DNA of 64,000 nucleotides from Clarkia xantiana subsp. parviflora (Eukaryota > Streptophyta > Magnoliopsida > Myrtales > Onagraceae), in the NCBI GenBank assembly GCA_036873135.1, contig JAPTYO010000059.1, forward strand, positions 8,549,066-8,613,065, written 5' to 3'. The position numbers and the translations under genes are program-made. Of this stretch, positions 1 to 11,415 are shown piece after piece. The notes beneath the pieces were generated by a model. That model did no database searches. It saw only the letters and a list, made by a program, of their open reading frames with translations, and had not been told where the DNA came from. Position 1 is the stretch's first letter. Each line of letters starts with the position of its first letter.

Positions 1-1
1 C

Positions 2-269
2 TTGCCTCTACGAGTGGAAGTGGTCGCATTCGGCTTCGGACGCTTAGGATCAGTCGGTCCACGCGCCACTGTGTCAGTTCGCTTAGAAGACACGCGAGAA
101 TCAAGCCCAGGGGGATTATTCCCGGCCACATGCGTAGAAGTCCCCCTTCCAAGATCACGCCCGGAGTTGTCAGGAGCGACAGGGGCAGGGGCGACCAAAG
201 CTGGATCAGTGCGAGAAGCAATACGCGAAGCCGCCGCATGAAGCGACGAACTCTTTCCAGCGAACCAAC
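2..269 (-). other. Open frame on the minus strand of the retroelement tail, function unknown
   Basis: Reading on the minus strand from 269, one frame stays open for about 89 codons to the window edge. It is preceded by a splice-acceptor-like sequence (TTTATATTGCAG). The predicted peptide is rich in Ser, Thr, Pro, Ala and Arg and has no domain I recognise. Some plant Gypsy lineages carry an antisense open frame between pol and the 3' LTR, which would fit this position. It could equally be a chance frame in GC-rich DNA. The window edge hides the rest. Confidence 0.25.
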
Positions 270-473
270 CTGCAATATAAACGCGCAAAAGTCATAGGGT
301 TATCTCAAAGATTGTCCATTACGAGGGTCGAAGTGCCCAAAAAAGCTTAGAGTAAGATGACAGACTTACTCATTATACCAACGCGTCCAAAAGGAAAGCA
401 GCTCCACAAGGAATTGCTACAACCTCACAACCTGCAAAGAAACAATGAACGTCAATGCGCGTATCGGTATTAA

Positions 474-700
474 CGCGTACATACGTACATGTCGACAAGA
501 TTGCTCGTCGACAAGAAGAAAATATTTTCTAGGTATTCCCATGTACGTACGTACATGACGACAAGGCTACGCGTCAACAAGAGGAAAAATATTCTCTAAG
601 TGTTTTCATAAACACACACACACACATCGACAAGGCTCATACGACGACATCTATGGTAACAAACATTAAATATCATAAAGATTATTTCCTAAGTGTTTTA
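474..700. repeat. Three degenerate tandem units of about 70-85 bp in the retroelement tail
   Basis: Each unit contains a stretch of the type ACGTACAT-CGACAAGGCT, followed 20-40 bases later by GAAAAATATTCTCTAAGTG or a close variant. Units start near 474, 546 and 612. The third is the most diverged and begins with a short (CA)n run. Such minisatellite-like blocks are common just upstream of the 3' LTR in large plant Gypsy elements. Confidence 0.55.
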
Positions 701-2043
701 GCATATTTGCAGGCAATAATTGACGATACAAACATCAACGCGCGTATCAACATCGATGGACACTATGTCCGAACGGAGAATTCTATCCCAACTATCCGCA
801 AAGGCGAAAATTGTCTAAGTCATGAACTAACAATGATAATTACGGCAATCAATCAGCGATTATTCAACATGCAAGCATCAACAAGTAGCTCTATACGGCA
901 ACGATGAAAAGTAACTTAGACAAACGACGATCCGACGACACTACGAACTCAGGCCGAAGCTTCTTTTTAAATTGGGGTTTTTAAATTACCTCAAAACAGG
1001 ATGAAAGTTATCACAATGGATTCCTCTCGTCGAGACGATTTCGGGAAGGTAAGGCTCGAAGTGAGACGAGGTCGGGAAGGCGGCGCGTGGGACTCACGCT
1101 CCGGCGAAGCTCCCCCACTCTCGGCGGCGCGTGTGGGCGCGTGCGACGTCCCCTGGAGAATCCGAAGGTGGCGTTGGAATCGTCACGACGAAACGAGTCG
1201 ATTGGTGGTGTCAATTTCCAGAAACGAGCAAAAAATTAGACTCGGAACTATCAAAACGTATTCGAGCTCCACGACGGCAAAGAAACTTTAAGCACAAAGG
1301 TAATTCCGGGAAAGGAGAAGTAAATTACCTGCAAGTAGGCTGAAATTAGAAGCTCCCAAGGTGTGGGAGGGATAAGTGAGAATATGAGTGTTTATTAATC
1401 CCTAAGAAGATGCTTTGGGGATAAGGATTGAGGATTAGTTCATCTACACGCAAGACTAAAAGTCTTATGGTATACTCTACATTCTTCTCTCAAGATATTT
1501 ATTCTCATACATCATTCGCACGTCACGCTCGCATGATTCATGATTTGAAAGTCACTTAGCCATTTTAGAAACATACAATTTATATTCTCTTGCATTACGT
1601 ATTTACGATCTTGCCACGTCCATTATTCTTGCATGCATGTTGATAGACGCACTCCCGCACAAATGCATTACTGTTTACCTCGCGTCCCCGACGACGATCA
1701 TATTCGTACATATGTATTTCCCATCGCACTAACCATAGTGACAGGAAATAAAGTCGTTCGGCCGAAAAATCAAGCGACGGACGGAATCGAGATGTCTGCA
1801 CCCGACCGTTGATCAAAATCGAAAGGTTAGCGTCAGACTCAAATTGGACAAATATCCTAACTTAAAATAGAGTCAAGAAAGGTTCTAAACCGTTTCTTGA
1901 CTCGGGGGCAAGTGATGGATAAATGTCCAATTCGGGTTCGTATTTACGCTTCGGACCTCGCAAACACGTCAAAAATTACATCTCGTCTCGAAAAACGTCT
2001 CCCAAGGGTCAAACGGTCCGGAAACGCATTTACGCGTGACCGG

Positions 2044-2294
2044 ACCGGACATCCGGATTGCGGTGCAATCCGGAGGTCCGGATTGCACTTGCAATCCGGA
2101 CCTCCGGGTTGCCGCAACCCGGACGTCCGGGTTGCAAGCAATCCGGACGTCCGGATTGCTTGCAATCCGGACATCCGGATTGCAGCAATCCGGACCTCCG
2201 GATTGCTTGCAATCCGGAGGTCCGGATTGTGCAATCCGAACCTCCGGATTGCGCAATCCGGAGGTCCGGATCGCACGGCGATCCGGACCTCGTC
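2044..2294. repeat. Array of about 11 palindromes, core CCGGANNTCCGG, in the LTR U3 region
   Basis: Palindromic cores recur every 22-26 bases, near 2046, 2070, 2096, 2119, 2143, 2167, 2190, 2214, 2236, 2258 and 2283. The two central bases vary (CA, GG, CC, CG). Most cores are extended by GCAAT before and ATTGC after, giving dyads of about 22 bases. The last unit breaks down into CCGGACCTCGTC. The block is very rich in CpG. It keeps both strands open in several frames, which explains overlapping open frames of 100-250 codons here; I do not regard them as genes. Confidence 0.9.
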
Positions 2295-2492
2295 GAATCG
2301 CCCAATTTCGACGAGGTCCGAGTGCCGCCACGGATATTGCGCGATTGTCGAATCCGCAATTACCGTGTCCGCGATCGCCGTTACGCGTAGAGAAGTCGGG
2401 TTCATGCATTACCAATGTGGACGACGGTTCCCGTTTGTCTCCCTGAACCGTCGTCGAACCGCTCTAAAACCGGGTCCGGTCTCAAGGAAGCC

Positions 2493-2500
2493 TATAAATA
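2493..2500 (+). promoter_or_regulatory. TATA box of the first LTR
   Basis: TATAAATA sits about 200 bases downstream of the palindrome array and about 130 bases upstream of the GCATCGGAGAGGG motif. The same order, TATA box then that motif, recurs at 41.03, 58.41 and 59.07 kb, which supports a shared LTR promoter. Confidence 0.55.
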
Positions 2501-3022
2501 GGAGACCTTGGCCACCCATTTTCACTCACTCTCTCATTTTGCCCAACTTTGGTATTTTGAGCTCTGACTTCTCTCTAGAACTTTCTCTCTCTAGGAAATT
2601 ACTCTTTTGCCACTATAGTAACTTAAGCATCGGAGAGGGCTCCGCTAGCACCACCCCCCCCTCTCCGTGCTAGCATTGGTCCCTTGCGCAGGATCCGACG
2701 CTCGAGACGCAGAGTCACCGAGTCACAGCCTTACCGGGTCACAACCTATCCGGGTCACAACCTCCGTAAGAAGGGTCATTCCCGCACAACCTCAGACGCG
2801 TTCTAGCGACCCGAGTCGTCCCGGACGCAACAGGCGATGTGCGAGGTCATGTACGGAAATTAATTTCGGTATCATATACGGCGTTACAGATGTAATTCTA
2901 TTTCGAGATGTAGTTTTTTAGTTTATTATTATTTTCTGTCTATTTGTTCTATTAATTCAAGTGTACTCACATGTTCACATAACATAATTTGCTCAATCGC
3001 GAGTTTGCGTCAGTGTACATCA

Positions 3023-3880
3023 ACACATTGTATATATATATATATGTATAATATAATAATAATTTGAATCAATTTGATAATAAAATATTTAAGTATTATT
3101 AAATTAAAGTTAGCACATAAATCTTTTTTGCAATTATAAAATAATTTTTTTGGACAATAATTTAGAATTTCAGAGTATTACAATAAAATCTCCATAGTTA
3201 TTTATTTTATTTTTTTGGCCAAGATCCACAGTTAAATTGTCTTTACAATAACTTATTGTCGTTGCAATATATGTATTAATTGAGTTGCACAAAAAATGAA
3301 TTTATTTGTTACCAAAAAAGTGAAAGTGTTATATTACTTGCACTGTATTAAATTTTACCAAAAATAAATGAATAGTTTTTTTTTTAATTACTTGAAAAGG
3401 ACAAGTTGGCCGAATAAAGTAATTTAATTGGTAATATAAATAACTTTCTCTTTTTGCTGGCTGAAATTTACTTTTCTTATTCAATAAAATATACTACTTA
3501 TGGACTGAATTTATTTTCTCTGTAGCTCTTCTTCTTCTACACTATCTGTGGTCCAGAAAATAAAACTCTGTCCGAGAACTCTTCTTCTCCGGCGCCATCC
3601 AACTCGCTGTCCCCCCGCCGTCCCCTCTAGTCGCCGTGTTTCCTTCCATTGAAGAAAGCACGCTAAGGTATTGAAGAAAGAAAGCACAGTAAGGTATTGA
3701 AAAAGATCTGATACATAAGAATGGTTGTAAATTAATGATTACATCATCCTAACGTTTAAACTAAGAATCATACCATTAATTCGGTACTTGTGACTGAATT
3801 AGAAACTGAATAATTAAATATTAGATATGCAGAACTTGAATTACTTTATGGTTGTTCGTGTAGGTTGGAGAAGGTTATTA
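3023..3880. other. AT-rich stretch without a recognisable gene
   Basis: Between the first LTR and the coiled-coil relic lies AT-rich DNA with a (TA)n run at about 3030-3045 and a short GC-rich patch at 3590-3640. A motif like TTGTCGTTGCAATA near 3258 resembles the subterminal repeats at 4250-4790, so part of this stretch may belong to the same CACTA-type element. Confidence 0.4.
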
Positions 3881-3881
3881 A

Positions 3882-3998
3882 GCTGCAGCCGACAAGAAAA
3901 AAAAAGAGCAATTAGAGGAAGAGATCGAGAAATTGATCAAAGAACAAGATGAGAAAATGGTTGCAATAAAAAAGATGCACGGAGATGAGGATGTTTAG
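3882..3998 (+). pseudogene. Short coiled-coil reading frame, possible transposase tail
   Basis: A 38-codon open frame ending in TAG at 3996-3998 encodes a charged, Lys/Glu-rich helix with heptad-like spacing (EQLEEEIEKLIKEQDEK). It is preceded by an acceptor-like GTGTAG at 3858-3863, but an in-frame TAA lies between that site and the helix. En/Spm (CACTA) transposases often end in such a coiled coil, and a CACTA-type terminus lies 0.8 kb downstream, so this may be the last exon of a degraded transposase. The identification is weak. Confidence 0.3.
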
Positions 3999-4249
3999 TT
4001 GGAGAGGGATTATCAAGTTCTGCTTGGTTTGAATATATATATATATATATATATTTTTTTTTTTTTTAAGAAAAACCAGTTCGAATCAAACTGGTTCTGC
4101 CATGGTTACTTTAATTATGTTGAGTATTTAGTTTATATTTGTATTCTAGATTGTATAATATTCAGTTGTGATTTTTTTTAAATATATTGGTCGTTTTAAT
4201 CAGGTGAGAATTTTTTATTTTTTATTTTGGTTAAAAAAAATTAATGATT

Positions 4250-4804
4250 ATATTCCTACAAAAGTTTCGTCGCATTTTAAAAGTTAAAACTGGACACATC
4301 TATTGCGAAAACACTTTCAAAATTTATCGTTGCAGTACAATTGAAACTCGTCGCAATAAAAAAAAATTAAAGGATCCACGCAATAAATACATATACTGAC
4401 AATATTTGTGTTATCACAATAGGATTATCAAATCCTCGCAATGGAGAGACCAATTGTGACAATTATCTTTAAATTATGGCACTACAAAAAGATTAAATCA
4501 TTGCAATAGGTGTACCTACTGCGACAATAATTTTAAATTTGTCATCGCAATAGATTTATCAAATCATCACAATAGATATAGCCGTTGCGACAACTAATGT
4601 CGCAGATGTGTTGATATTCGTCCTCGCAATAGAGTACACTCTTTTGCGATGACTGCTATTTTTGTCGCAATATGGACCTATTGCTAGGGGTCTATAGCGA
4701 CGAGGCTATTGCGACGATTTGTCATCGCAATATACATATAGTGACGAGTTTAGGGGTTTTTGTGACGATTTTGGTCGTCGCAATAATACTTAATTCTTGT
4801 AGTG
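4250..4804 (+). mobile_element. Right end of a CACTA-type DNA transposon with subterminal repeats
   Basis: The stretch ends in TTCTTGTAGTG (4794-4804), the reverse complement of the classic CACTACAAGAA terminus. Upstream are about twenty copies, in both orientations, of the short motif GTCGCAATA / TATTGCGAC and variants. Such subterminal motif arrays are the transposase binding sites of CACTA elements. A candidate internal CACTACAAAAAG lies at 4480. The matching left end is not visible in the window, so I call this an incomplete element. Confidence 0.6.
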
Positions 4805-5244
4805 AAGCAGGTGAAAATCTGTCTGAGGAACAACAGATCAATTACATGATCCGCTCTTTGCCCGACTCTTGGAACATCATGAAAATGAGCCTTACCCATG
4901 TCACCCATCTCGACACCCTCGAGAAGGTGAAAGTTCATCTTGAGCTGAAGGAGGATAGACTCAGGGCTGAAAAGTCTAGGTCTGAAATGCATATTGCATC
5001 CTCTGCGCCAGCCGAACGAAAGGGGAAGCGCAAGAGAAAGGGCAAAAGTCCTCGTAATAGAACTGAGAAGTTTGTGGCAAACAAAACCCAGAAAAAGTTT
5101 AAACGCAAACTAACTGGTGGCAAGAAAAGGCAAGGAAAACAAACAAGAAAAGAGGAAACTCGAACGTGTTTTAGGTGTGGTGTAAAAGGACACATGGATG
5201 CTGCCTGTACCAATCCTCCTAAGGTACGCAAAGAGAAAAGATGA
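4805..5244 (+). pseudogene. Copia gag fragment with CCHC zinc knuckle
   Basis: The frame from just after the CACTA end to the TGA at 5242-5244 encodes the C-terminal half of a Copia gag polyprotein. It shows the typical segment EEQQINYMIRSLPDSW, a Lys/Arg-rich linker, and a zinc knuckle of the form C-X2-C-X4-H-X4-C (CFRCGVKGHMDAAC). The N-terminal half is missing and protease does not follow. An apparent longer frame starting at 4672 arises only because the CACTA end reads in frame into gag. No LTR or pol linked to this fragment was found. Confidence 0.75.
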
Positions 5245-7318
5245 TGAAAATCATTCATTCTCTTCCGCTTCTAAACACTCGAGAGTAATTCATTTTCCTT
5301 TTGAATTATAGAACCGAGAAACAGAAGCAACGACCTGATCGAGAATGCCCCGGTAGAATAAAGATAGAATGTGAGACTTTTATCTTTAAAATTGCTAAAA
5401 CTTCTTGACTTTTATTTTAAGATACTGTCAAATAAGTTTCGCAAATGATCATATTATTTTACCTAAGTATTTGAGAATACTTAAGTTGAGTATTGAATTT
5501 ATCATCGTTCGTTTTAATCTTATTATTAACGTTATTCAACACATTGCTAATACATCATTATTTGCTATTGAGTACTCCATTAAATGATAAATCCCCCGGT
5601 TAATGTGCATGAAAAACCGAATTGATATTAAATTTTGAAAATGAAACGATCCAAAACCACGGGATAAACTGGTTTTCTGCGCCGTACGCGCGTGTACCTC
5701 GAAAGACGGAACACATCGTTTTAAAGTAAAACCTAAGTAGTGTTTAGAAAAACCTATTGAATTGGATGTACAGTTGACAGGGATCCTAATGGATAAAACT
5801 ATTAAATTAAAATCTAAAAACTATATTAAAAAAAGTTAAAAAAATAAAAAATAAAATAAAATCTATAGGGTGGTGTTGACATTTTCAATAGTGGCACAAT
5901 TTTACGCTGCTATTTGAAACAATGTCATTTGTTATTTTGGTAAAATTGAAATTGTTCTTCATATTTGAGGCATGTTTGTAAATGGAATGGGAATAAGGAA
6001 TTAAGGAAATGTGAAATGTCGAACTAGAGAAATGAAATAGAATATGGAATAAAGAATGAAATATTTAATTTTAAAAAAGAGTCAATAGTAGTTATTCATT
6101 AAAATGTAAAACTGTAATTCATATTTTCAAATTTTATTTGTAATCAAACAACTTTATCACAATTCCCAATTCATATTATTTTATGTATTCTTGCAAAGAA
6201 ATATGCACTCAGGGGGTGTTTGGATGGATGTAATATTGAATTAATCTCACATTACATCAACATTACGTTGTTTGGCAAACCAACCGATATAATGTGAGCT
6301 ATGTAATGTAATATGCATTGTATCTGAGATTACCATTGGTTGATCAAAACCCATGAAAACCCGTTGACTTCCCTTCTCGACTTAATGTGAAATTACATCC
6401 GTTTTTTTGATGTAATGTATGATTACGTCTAACATTACCGAGAGTTTACTATTTATTAAATTTATTATTCTTTCTTCCACATTCTTATTTATTTATTTAT
6501 TTATTTATTTATCTCCTCTAATTCTTTTTATTTCGTAGAAATAGATTAAAAAAATAAGTTTTTTTTTCTTTTATGCCACTAATAAAGAAAAAAGTTCAAT
6601 AAATAAGAAAGTAGAAGTTATCTATATATATATATTTATTTAAACTCTAATATTTTCATGGTAAAAAATTGCATCTTTACCACAATTAAGAGTCGCGACT
6701 TAGAAATAGTTTTAATCTTAATTTACAAAATAACTTATCTTTATACTTCACTATTTAATGACGTCACGTTAGATTTATCTTTAGTTCACTTCATTACTCG
6801 GTTATTTTAAAAAAATAATGCATACAATATGAGAACAAAACGACTCTGGCTTTTTTTAATGGATTTTGTTATCTCATAAAATTGTATAATATTAATAGAA
6901 TTCCAATAGTAAATAAGAATAAATATTTAGATCTAATATTTTCAAATTTAATATATATAAATCTAAAATATATATAGTTCACAGACCAAGTTACTTATTT
7001 TCATAATAAATCTATATAGTTTTAAATATATTAATATTATAATAATAAGTAAATCACATTACAAACCATACCAAACAATGTAATCGGACATTACACTCCA
7101 CGTTACAGCACAACCAAACATTATAATCTAAAATTACATTGTTGATTACGAACCAACCCGTATGGTCAGAATATTACAAATAGTCTCACATTTCAAGTCA
7201 TCTCATATTACATACCTCTTCGTTGTAATATTTTTATTGCTGGTTGGTAATTTGCCAAAGAAACAAGAAACAAACCCAAAGGCCCGTTGACCATAAAAAC
7301 CTAAAGGCCCAAAAACCC
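5245..7318. other. Intergenic DNA upstream of the FKBP gene, with likely miniature transposons
   Basis: No gene is seen. At about 5963-6175 a block begins ATGTTTGTAAATGGAATGGG and ends with a partial inverted match, as in hAT-like miniature elements. From about 6211 to 7166 runs a block that begins GGGGGTGTTTGGATGG and ends GAACCAACCC. Its ends carry inverted motifs such as AATGTAAT and ATTACATT, as in PIF/Harbinger-like or hAT-like miniature elements. Neither shows a clean target duplication by eye. Confidence 0.4.
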
Positions 7319-7334
7319 TTTCTCGAAGAAAAGA

Positions 7335-7347
7335 GAACGTTCTGGAA
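7335..7347 (+). promoter_or_regulatory. Perfect three-unit heat-shock element
   Basis: The sequence GAACGTTCTGGAA fits the alternating heat-shock element GAA-nn-TTC-nn-GAA exactly. It lies about 52 bases upstream of the TATA box of the FKBP gene. In Arabidopsis, the ROF1/ROF2 immunophilins are heat-induced and linked to HsfA2, so this site is well placed to drive heat induction here. Confidence 0.75.
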
Positions 7348-7398
7348 CCCCAAGGCCTAGAAGCTCCGTCTCTGCTCTTCCTCTTTCCTCTGACGCCA

Positions 7399-7405
7399 TA
7401 TAAAG
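7399..7405 (+). promoter_or_regulatory. TATA box of the FKBP gene
   Basis: TATAAAG in the context GCCATATAAAGTACC lies 114 bases upstream of the start codon, giving a predicted transcript start near 7430 and a short CT-rich leader. The truncated copy keeps a matching CATATAAAGTA at 12892-12902. Confidence 0.6.
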
Positions 7406-7518
7406 TACCCTCCTTCGATCTCCCTCCGGCATTCTCAGTTGAGTTCTCTGTCTGCAATCTGCTTTAGCCTACCTACTGTCTACTTATCTGCGTCTAGAGA
7501 GTTCAATTCTTCCTCTCA

Positions 7519-10500
7519 ATGGAAATGGACGACGATTTCGAGATGCCTCCTGCCGGCGACATGATGGACGATCAGTTTGGCCTCCCCGATGATGATGCTC
7601 CGATCCTTAAGGTCGGAGAGGAGAAGGAGATCGGGAAGGAAGGCCTCAAGAAGAAGCTCCTCAAGGAAGGTGAAGGCTGGGAGACCCCTGATAACGGCGA
7701 CGAAGTACAAGGTAACAATTATACCTTTTTTTTGTTCTCGATCACTGCTTCGTTTACTTGTGTTTCTGATTGATTCGTGGCATTGGACACAGTTCATTAT
7801 ACTGGTACACTGCTGGATGGGACAAAGTTCGACTCCAGTCGTGATCGTGGAGAGCCATTCAAGTTCACTCTTGGGCAAGGTGAGTGTTAGCTCAACTTCT
7901 CCCAAGTTGTAGCTCACTAGCGATTCCTTTAATTTTCTCACATTATGTGTTCTAATAATGCTCAGGTGTACTTTTTTGATTCGATTAGGATGCATCAATT
8001 GCTATAATTCTGTGCTCGTAAATGGACATTTTTTATTATTATTGAAGAAGTTACTCAAATTCTGAGACATAGTAAAACTAGGAAGCTTTAGCCGTTATGC
8101 CCAATAGGCCAATACTGTACGTGATTACTATCCAAAAACAATCCTTCAATGCTGTCTTGTAAAGAATCAGCCTTTTTATGTTACTAGGTTAGACGTGTTT
8201 TTGGATTTGTTTTTCCCTTTTGGAGCATTGTGCTGCTTATTCAGAGTATATGTGCATCTGTATGCAATAGCTCTCATCGGTGAAAATTGAAAATTGTGAG
8301 CAGTCTGTGAGAATCCCTTTATAAGATAAAATTTACATTGTAGGAACGTCTCGTTTATATTAAATTTAGACGCCGCTAATAGCTTTACACTTAGGGTGAA
8401 TATCCTCTTCGGCTCTTCCAATGTTGTAATGTTACCAGACATTTTTACCTTTTCTAATACTAATGTGATATTGGCCAAAAAAATTATAATGTGATAAATA
8501 TGGATAAGTGATGACAGCTTGGGGTGGATGATCTGCTAACTCTCGTGGTTTTTAAATGATGAATGAATATTGACATTTCTTTCTTTGGCAAGCAAAGACC
8601 ATCCGTTCCAAACACCTTACAAAATCAGGCAATATGAGCTTGAATTTTTTTTCTTTCAACTCTTGACTGTCAGGATGTGAGTTAATAACCTTGATTTTAG
8701 ATATGGGGGTTAGATTGCTGTCAACGGAGCCATTTCACACTGACTAAGAAAGATATGCCTTTATACACTAGTTTAAAAATGGATCATTACACATTGGTTG
8801 AAGAATCTGTTCATCTAGGACCTTTGTTGGGATGTTGTTCTGCTTATATGATTCAGTTATTTCTGTTGATGTAGGAATCTTTTTTCCTTCCCTCTCTTTA
8901 CTAAGAGGGTGCTTATTCCACTTGGTCTGAGTCTACTCTTTCATTTCTTACTTACAGGGCAAGTTATTAAAGGATGGGACCTAGGTATCAAGACAATGAA
9001 GAAGGGTGAAAATGCTATTTTCACCATTCCTGCTGATCTTGCTTATGGCGAGTCTGGGTCGCCTCCTACAATTCCGCCCAAGGCCACTCTGCAATTCGAT
9101 GTCGAGCTGTTGTCATGGTCTAGTGTCAAAGATATTTGCAAGGATGGGGGCATTTTCAAGAAAATCATTGCCGAGGGCAAGAATTGGGAAAACCCAAAGG
9201 ATCTTGATGAAGTTTTAGGTAATTCAAATCCTCCTTTTTCTTAATTAATAATTAATGACTGCATTGCAACTATAAGTTGAAGGCCACGATTAACTAATTG
9301 AACTGTTGCTTGTAACTGACAGTTAATTACCAGGTTCAACTGGAAGAAGATCAGTCTGTGATTGCAGTGTCTGATGGAGTGGAGTTTACCGTGAAAGATG
9401 GTGAGTGGAATCTACGTACCGTGACAATTCTATCACAGATAGATGTTCATTTCCGGATAAAGACTAATGAAGAAGGGTGAAACTGCGCTTGTTGAGAAAT
9501 AAAGACTAATGATCGTCACTGAGGCTTTCTTCTGTTTGTTACTTTTTAAACTAGGTCACTTCTGCCCTGCCTTGTCGAAAGCTGTGAAGACAATGAAGAA
9601 GGGTGAAACTGCGCTTTTGACTGTGAAGCCACAATGTAAGCTTAATCTATTCTCTGAGTACCGTTTCATTTGTATAATAAAACAATGCTTCATGTCAATG
9701 ATTATTGGTTTGGATATGCAGATGGGTTTGGTGAGAAAGGGAATGAGAAGTACTCAGTCCCGCCTAATGCGACACTATTGATTAAGTTGGAATTGGTATC
9801 ATGGAAGACCGTGTCAGAAGTAACTGATGACAAGAAAGTTATAAAAAAGATAATCAAGGAAGGAGAAGGTTATGAACGACCCAATGAAGGAGCTCTAGTT
9901 AGAGGTAAATTGTTAAGTACCTTCTGTATAACCGGATGCTTCATAATTATTCACATCTACAGGGATTTTTTTGTTCAATCACCTCTCCAGTGCAAGGTTG
10001 GACAGGTTTTCCATAATTTTGTATATGGTCTGTTTAATGGTCGTTGATTTTTATAACGTGGCAGTGAAATTGGTTGGGAAACTGGAAAATGGCACGGTTT
10101 TCTTGAAGAAGGGCCATGGGGATGGTGAAGAGCTTTTCGAGTTCAAAGCAGATGAAGGTAAGTAAGCAAGTAAAAGCATTTGTTTTGGCGTGCATCAGGT
10201 AATATAAACTTGCTGAGCACGGAACCCTCTTTGCAGAGCAAGTGATTGATGGACTTGATAAAGCGGTAATGAAAATGAAGAAGGGAGAGGTGGCTGTCGT
10301 CACAATTGCCCCTGAATATGCCTTTGGATCGACGGAATCCAAGCAGGAACTTGCTGTGGTTCCTCCTAACTCCACTGTCCTCTATGAGGTGGAGTTGGTG
10401 TCTTTTGACAAGGTATGATATGGTAGATGAAAAGACACTCTAATTATATATGGTATATGATAAAAAATGAGAAACATATCTGTGTATATTCTCTTCAGGA

Positions 10501-11415
10501 GAGAGAATCATGGGACATGAGTACCCCCGAAAAGATTGAGGCTGCAGGAAAGAAGAAAGAGGAAGGGAATGCATTGTTCAAGGCTGGGAAATATGCTCGA
10601 GCTTCCAAGAGATATGAAAAGGTATTTCTGAACATCCTCCAAATGGCTTAATACAAATGATTCTTCTGGTTACTAAGTGTCTTCTCTGGTTGGTGCAGGC
10701 TGTGAAGTTTATTGAGTACGATTCCAGCTACAGTGAGGAAGAGAAGAAACAAGCCAAGGCCCTAAAGGTTGCTTGCAATCTAAATGATGCAGCATGCAAG
10801 TTGAAGCTGAAAGAGTACAAGCAGGCAGAAAAGCTGTGCACCAAGGTGGGGAAGGGAAATGTGGTTTGGGTTTCAGGATTTAATAGTGTAAAGTATCTAT
10901 CTAACAATAATACTGGGATGTGATGTACTAGGTATTGGAGCTTGATGGTAGAAATGTGAAGGCATTATACAGAAGAGCACAGGCATATATCCATCTAGTA
11001 GACCTGGATCTGGCAGAGTTTGACATCAAGAAAGCTCTAGAGATTGACCCTAACAACAGGTAGGTGGTATTATTTTAATCTTCTCAATATAAAGAAAGAG
11101 AGTAGAAGTTGAGTTGAGAAAACCTAGCTTAAATGATTGATTGATTGGGGGGTTACAACAGGGAAGTGAAGTTGGAATACAAAGTACTCAAGGAGAAGGT
11201 GAAGGAGTTGAACAAAAAGGATGCCCAATTCTATGGCAACATTTTCGCAAAGATGAGCAAGTTGGGAGCTGCAGAACCAAATGTAAGTTGTAGCGTATCC
11301 TCCTCCAACTTCCCTTGATATATATATATATTTACTACAACAAAGAAAGATTTGGTGGGTTTGTTTGTTGGTGCAGAAGGAAGCTCAGCCAATGAGTGTA
11401 GACAGCAAGGCGTAA
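7519..11415 (+). CDS. ROF1: Multidomain FKBP-type peptidyl-prolyl isomerase with TPR domain (ROF1/FKBP62 class)
   Basis: Thirteen coding exons can be joined in frame: 7519-7711, 7793-7879, 8958-9218, 9323-9400, 9555-9635, 9722-9904, 10065-10157, 10237-10412, 10499-10621, 10699-10845, 10932-11059, 11162-11282 and 11377-11415. All introns are GT-AG. The product is 569 residues, within the usual 550-580 of this family. Three FK506-binding domains lie at about residues 45-147, 163-260 and 280-383, then a TPR region (about 395-525) that in the family binds the Hsp90 tail, and a basic C-terminal helix ([12 protein letters not shown]) where family members bind calmodulin. Domain 1 keeps the canonical active-site pattern ([24 protein letters not shown]); domains 2 and 3 are more divergent, as is usual. 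The acidic N-terminus starts at the first in-frame ATG. The protein should act in cytosol and nucleus as an Hsp90 co-chaperone in heat tolerance. I cannot separate ROF1 from ROF2 with certainty. Confidence 0.93.

Larger units (their letters stand above)
1..1912 (+). mobile_element. 3' internal part of a Gypsy-type LTR retrotransposon (cut by window edge)
   Basis: This stretch ends in a purine-rich tract (1899-1912, core CTCGGGGGCAAG) directly before an LTR that begins TGATGGATA. The same arrangement recurs at 40601-40618, which marks both as the 3' ends of related elements read on the plus strand. No long pol reading frame is left. The DNA is relatively GC-rich compared with the flanking spacers, with short degenerate repeats at 474-700 and short open frames on both strands that match nothing I recognise. 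Assignment to Gypsy rather than Copia rests on the U5 motif shared with the LTR at 58-59.5 kb, which is followed by a TGGCGCC primer site, and is an inference. Confidence 0.6.
1913..3022 (+). mobile_element. 3' LTR of the first Gypsy-type element, about 1.1 kb
   Basis: The left edge is TGATGGATA, directly after a purine-rich tract. The proposed right edge is TACATCA at 3016-3022, an inverted match to the start (TGATG-TA). Inside are a palindrome array (2044-2294), a TATA box (TATAAATA, 2493-2500) and a U5-like motif (CTTAAGCATCGGAGAGGG, about 2623) that is shared with the LTRs at 41.1, 58.5 and 59.2 kb. The element's other LTR lies outside the window, so the target duplication cannot be checked and the right edge is less sure than the left. 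Confidence 0.7.

Noticed and set aside
2044..2294. CRISPR-like spacing of short repeats
   Set aside because: The repeats are palindromes with no unique spacers of constant length, in a plant LTR. A CRISPR array is not plausible.
1897..2673. Open frame of 258 codons and several frames on the other strand at 1944-2415
   Set aside because: They exist because the palindrome array lacks stop codons on both strands; they lie inside an LTR and have no domain.
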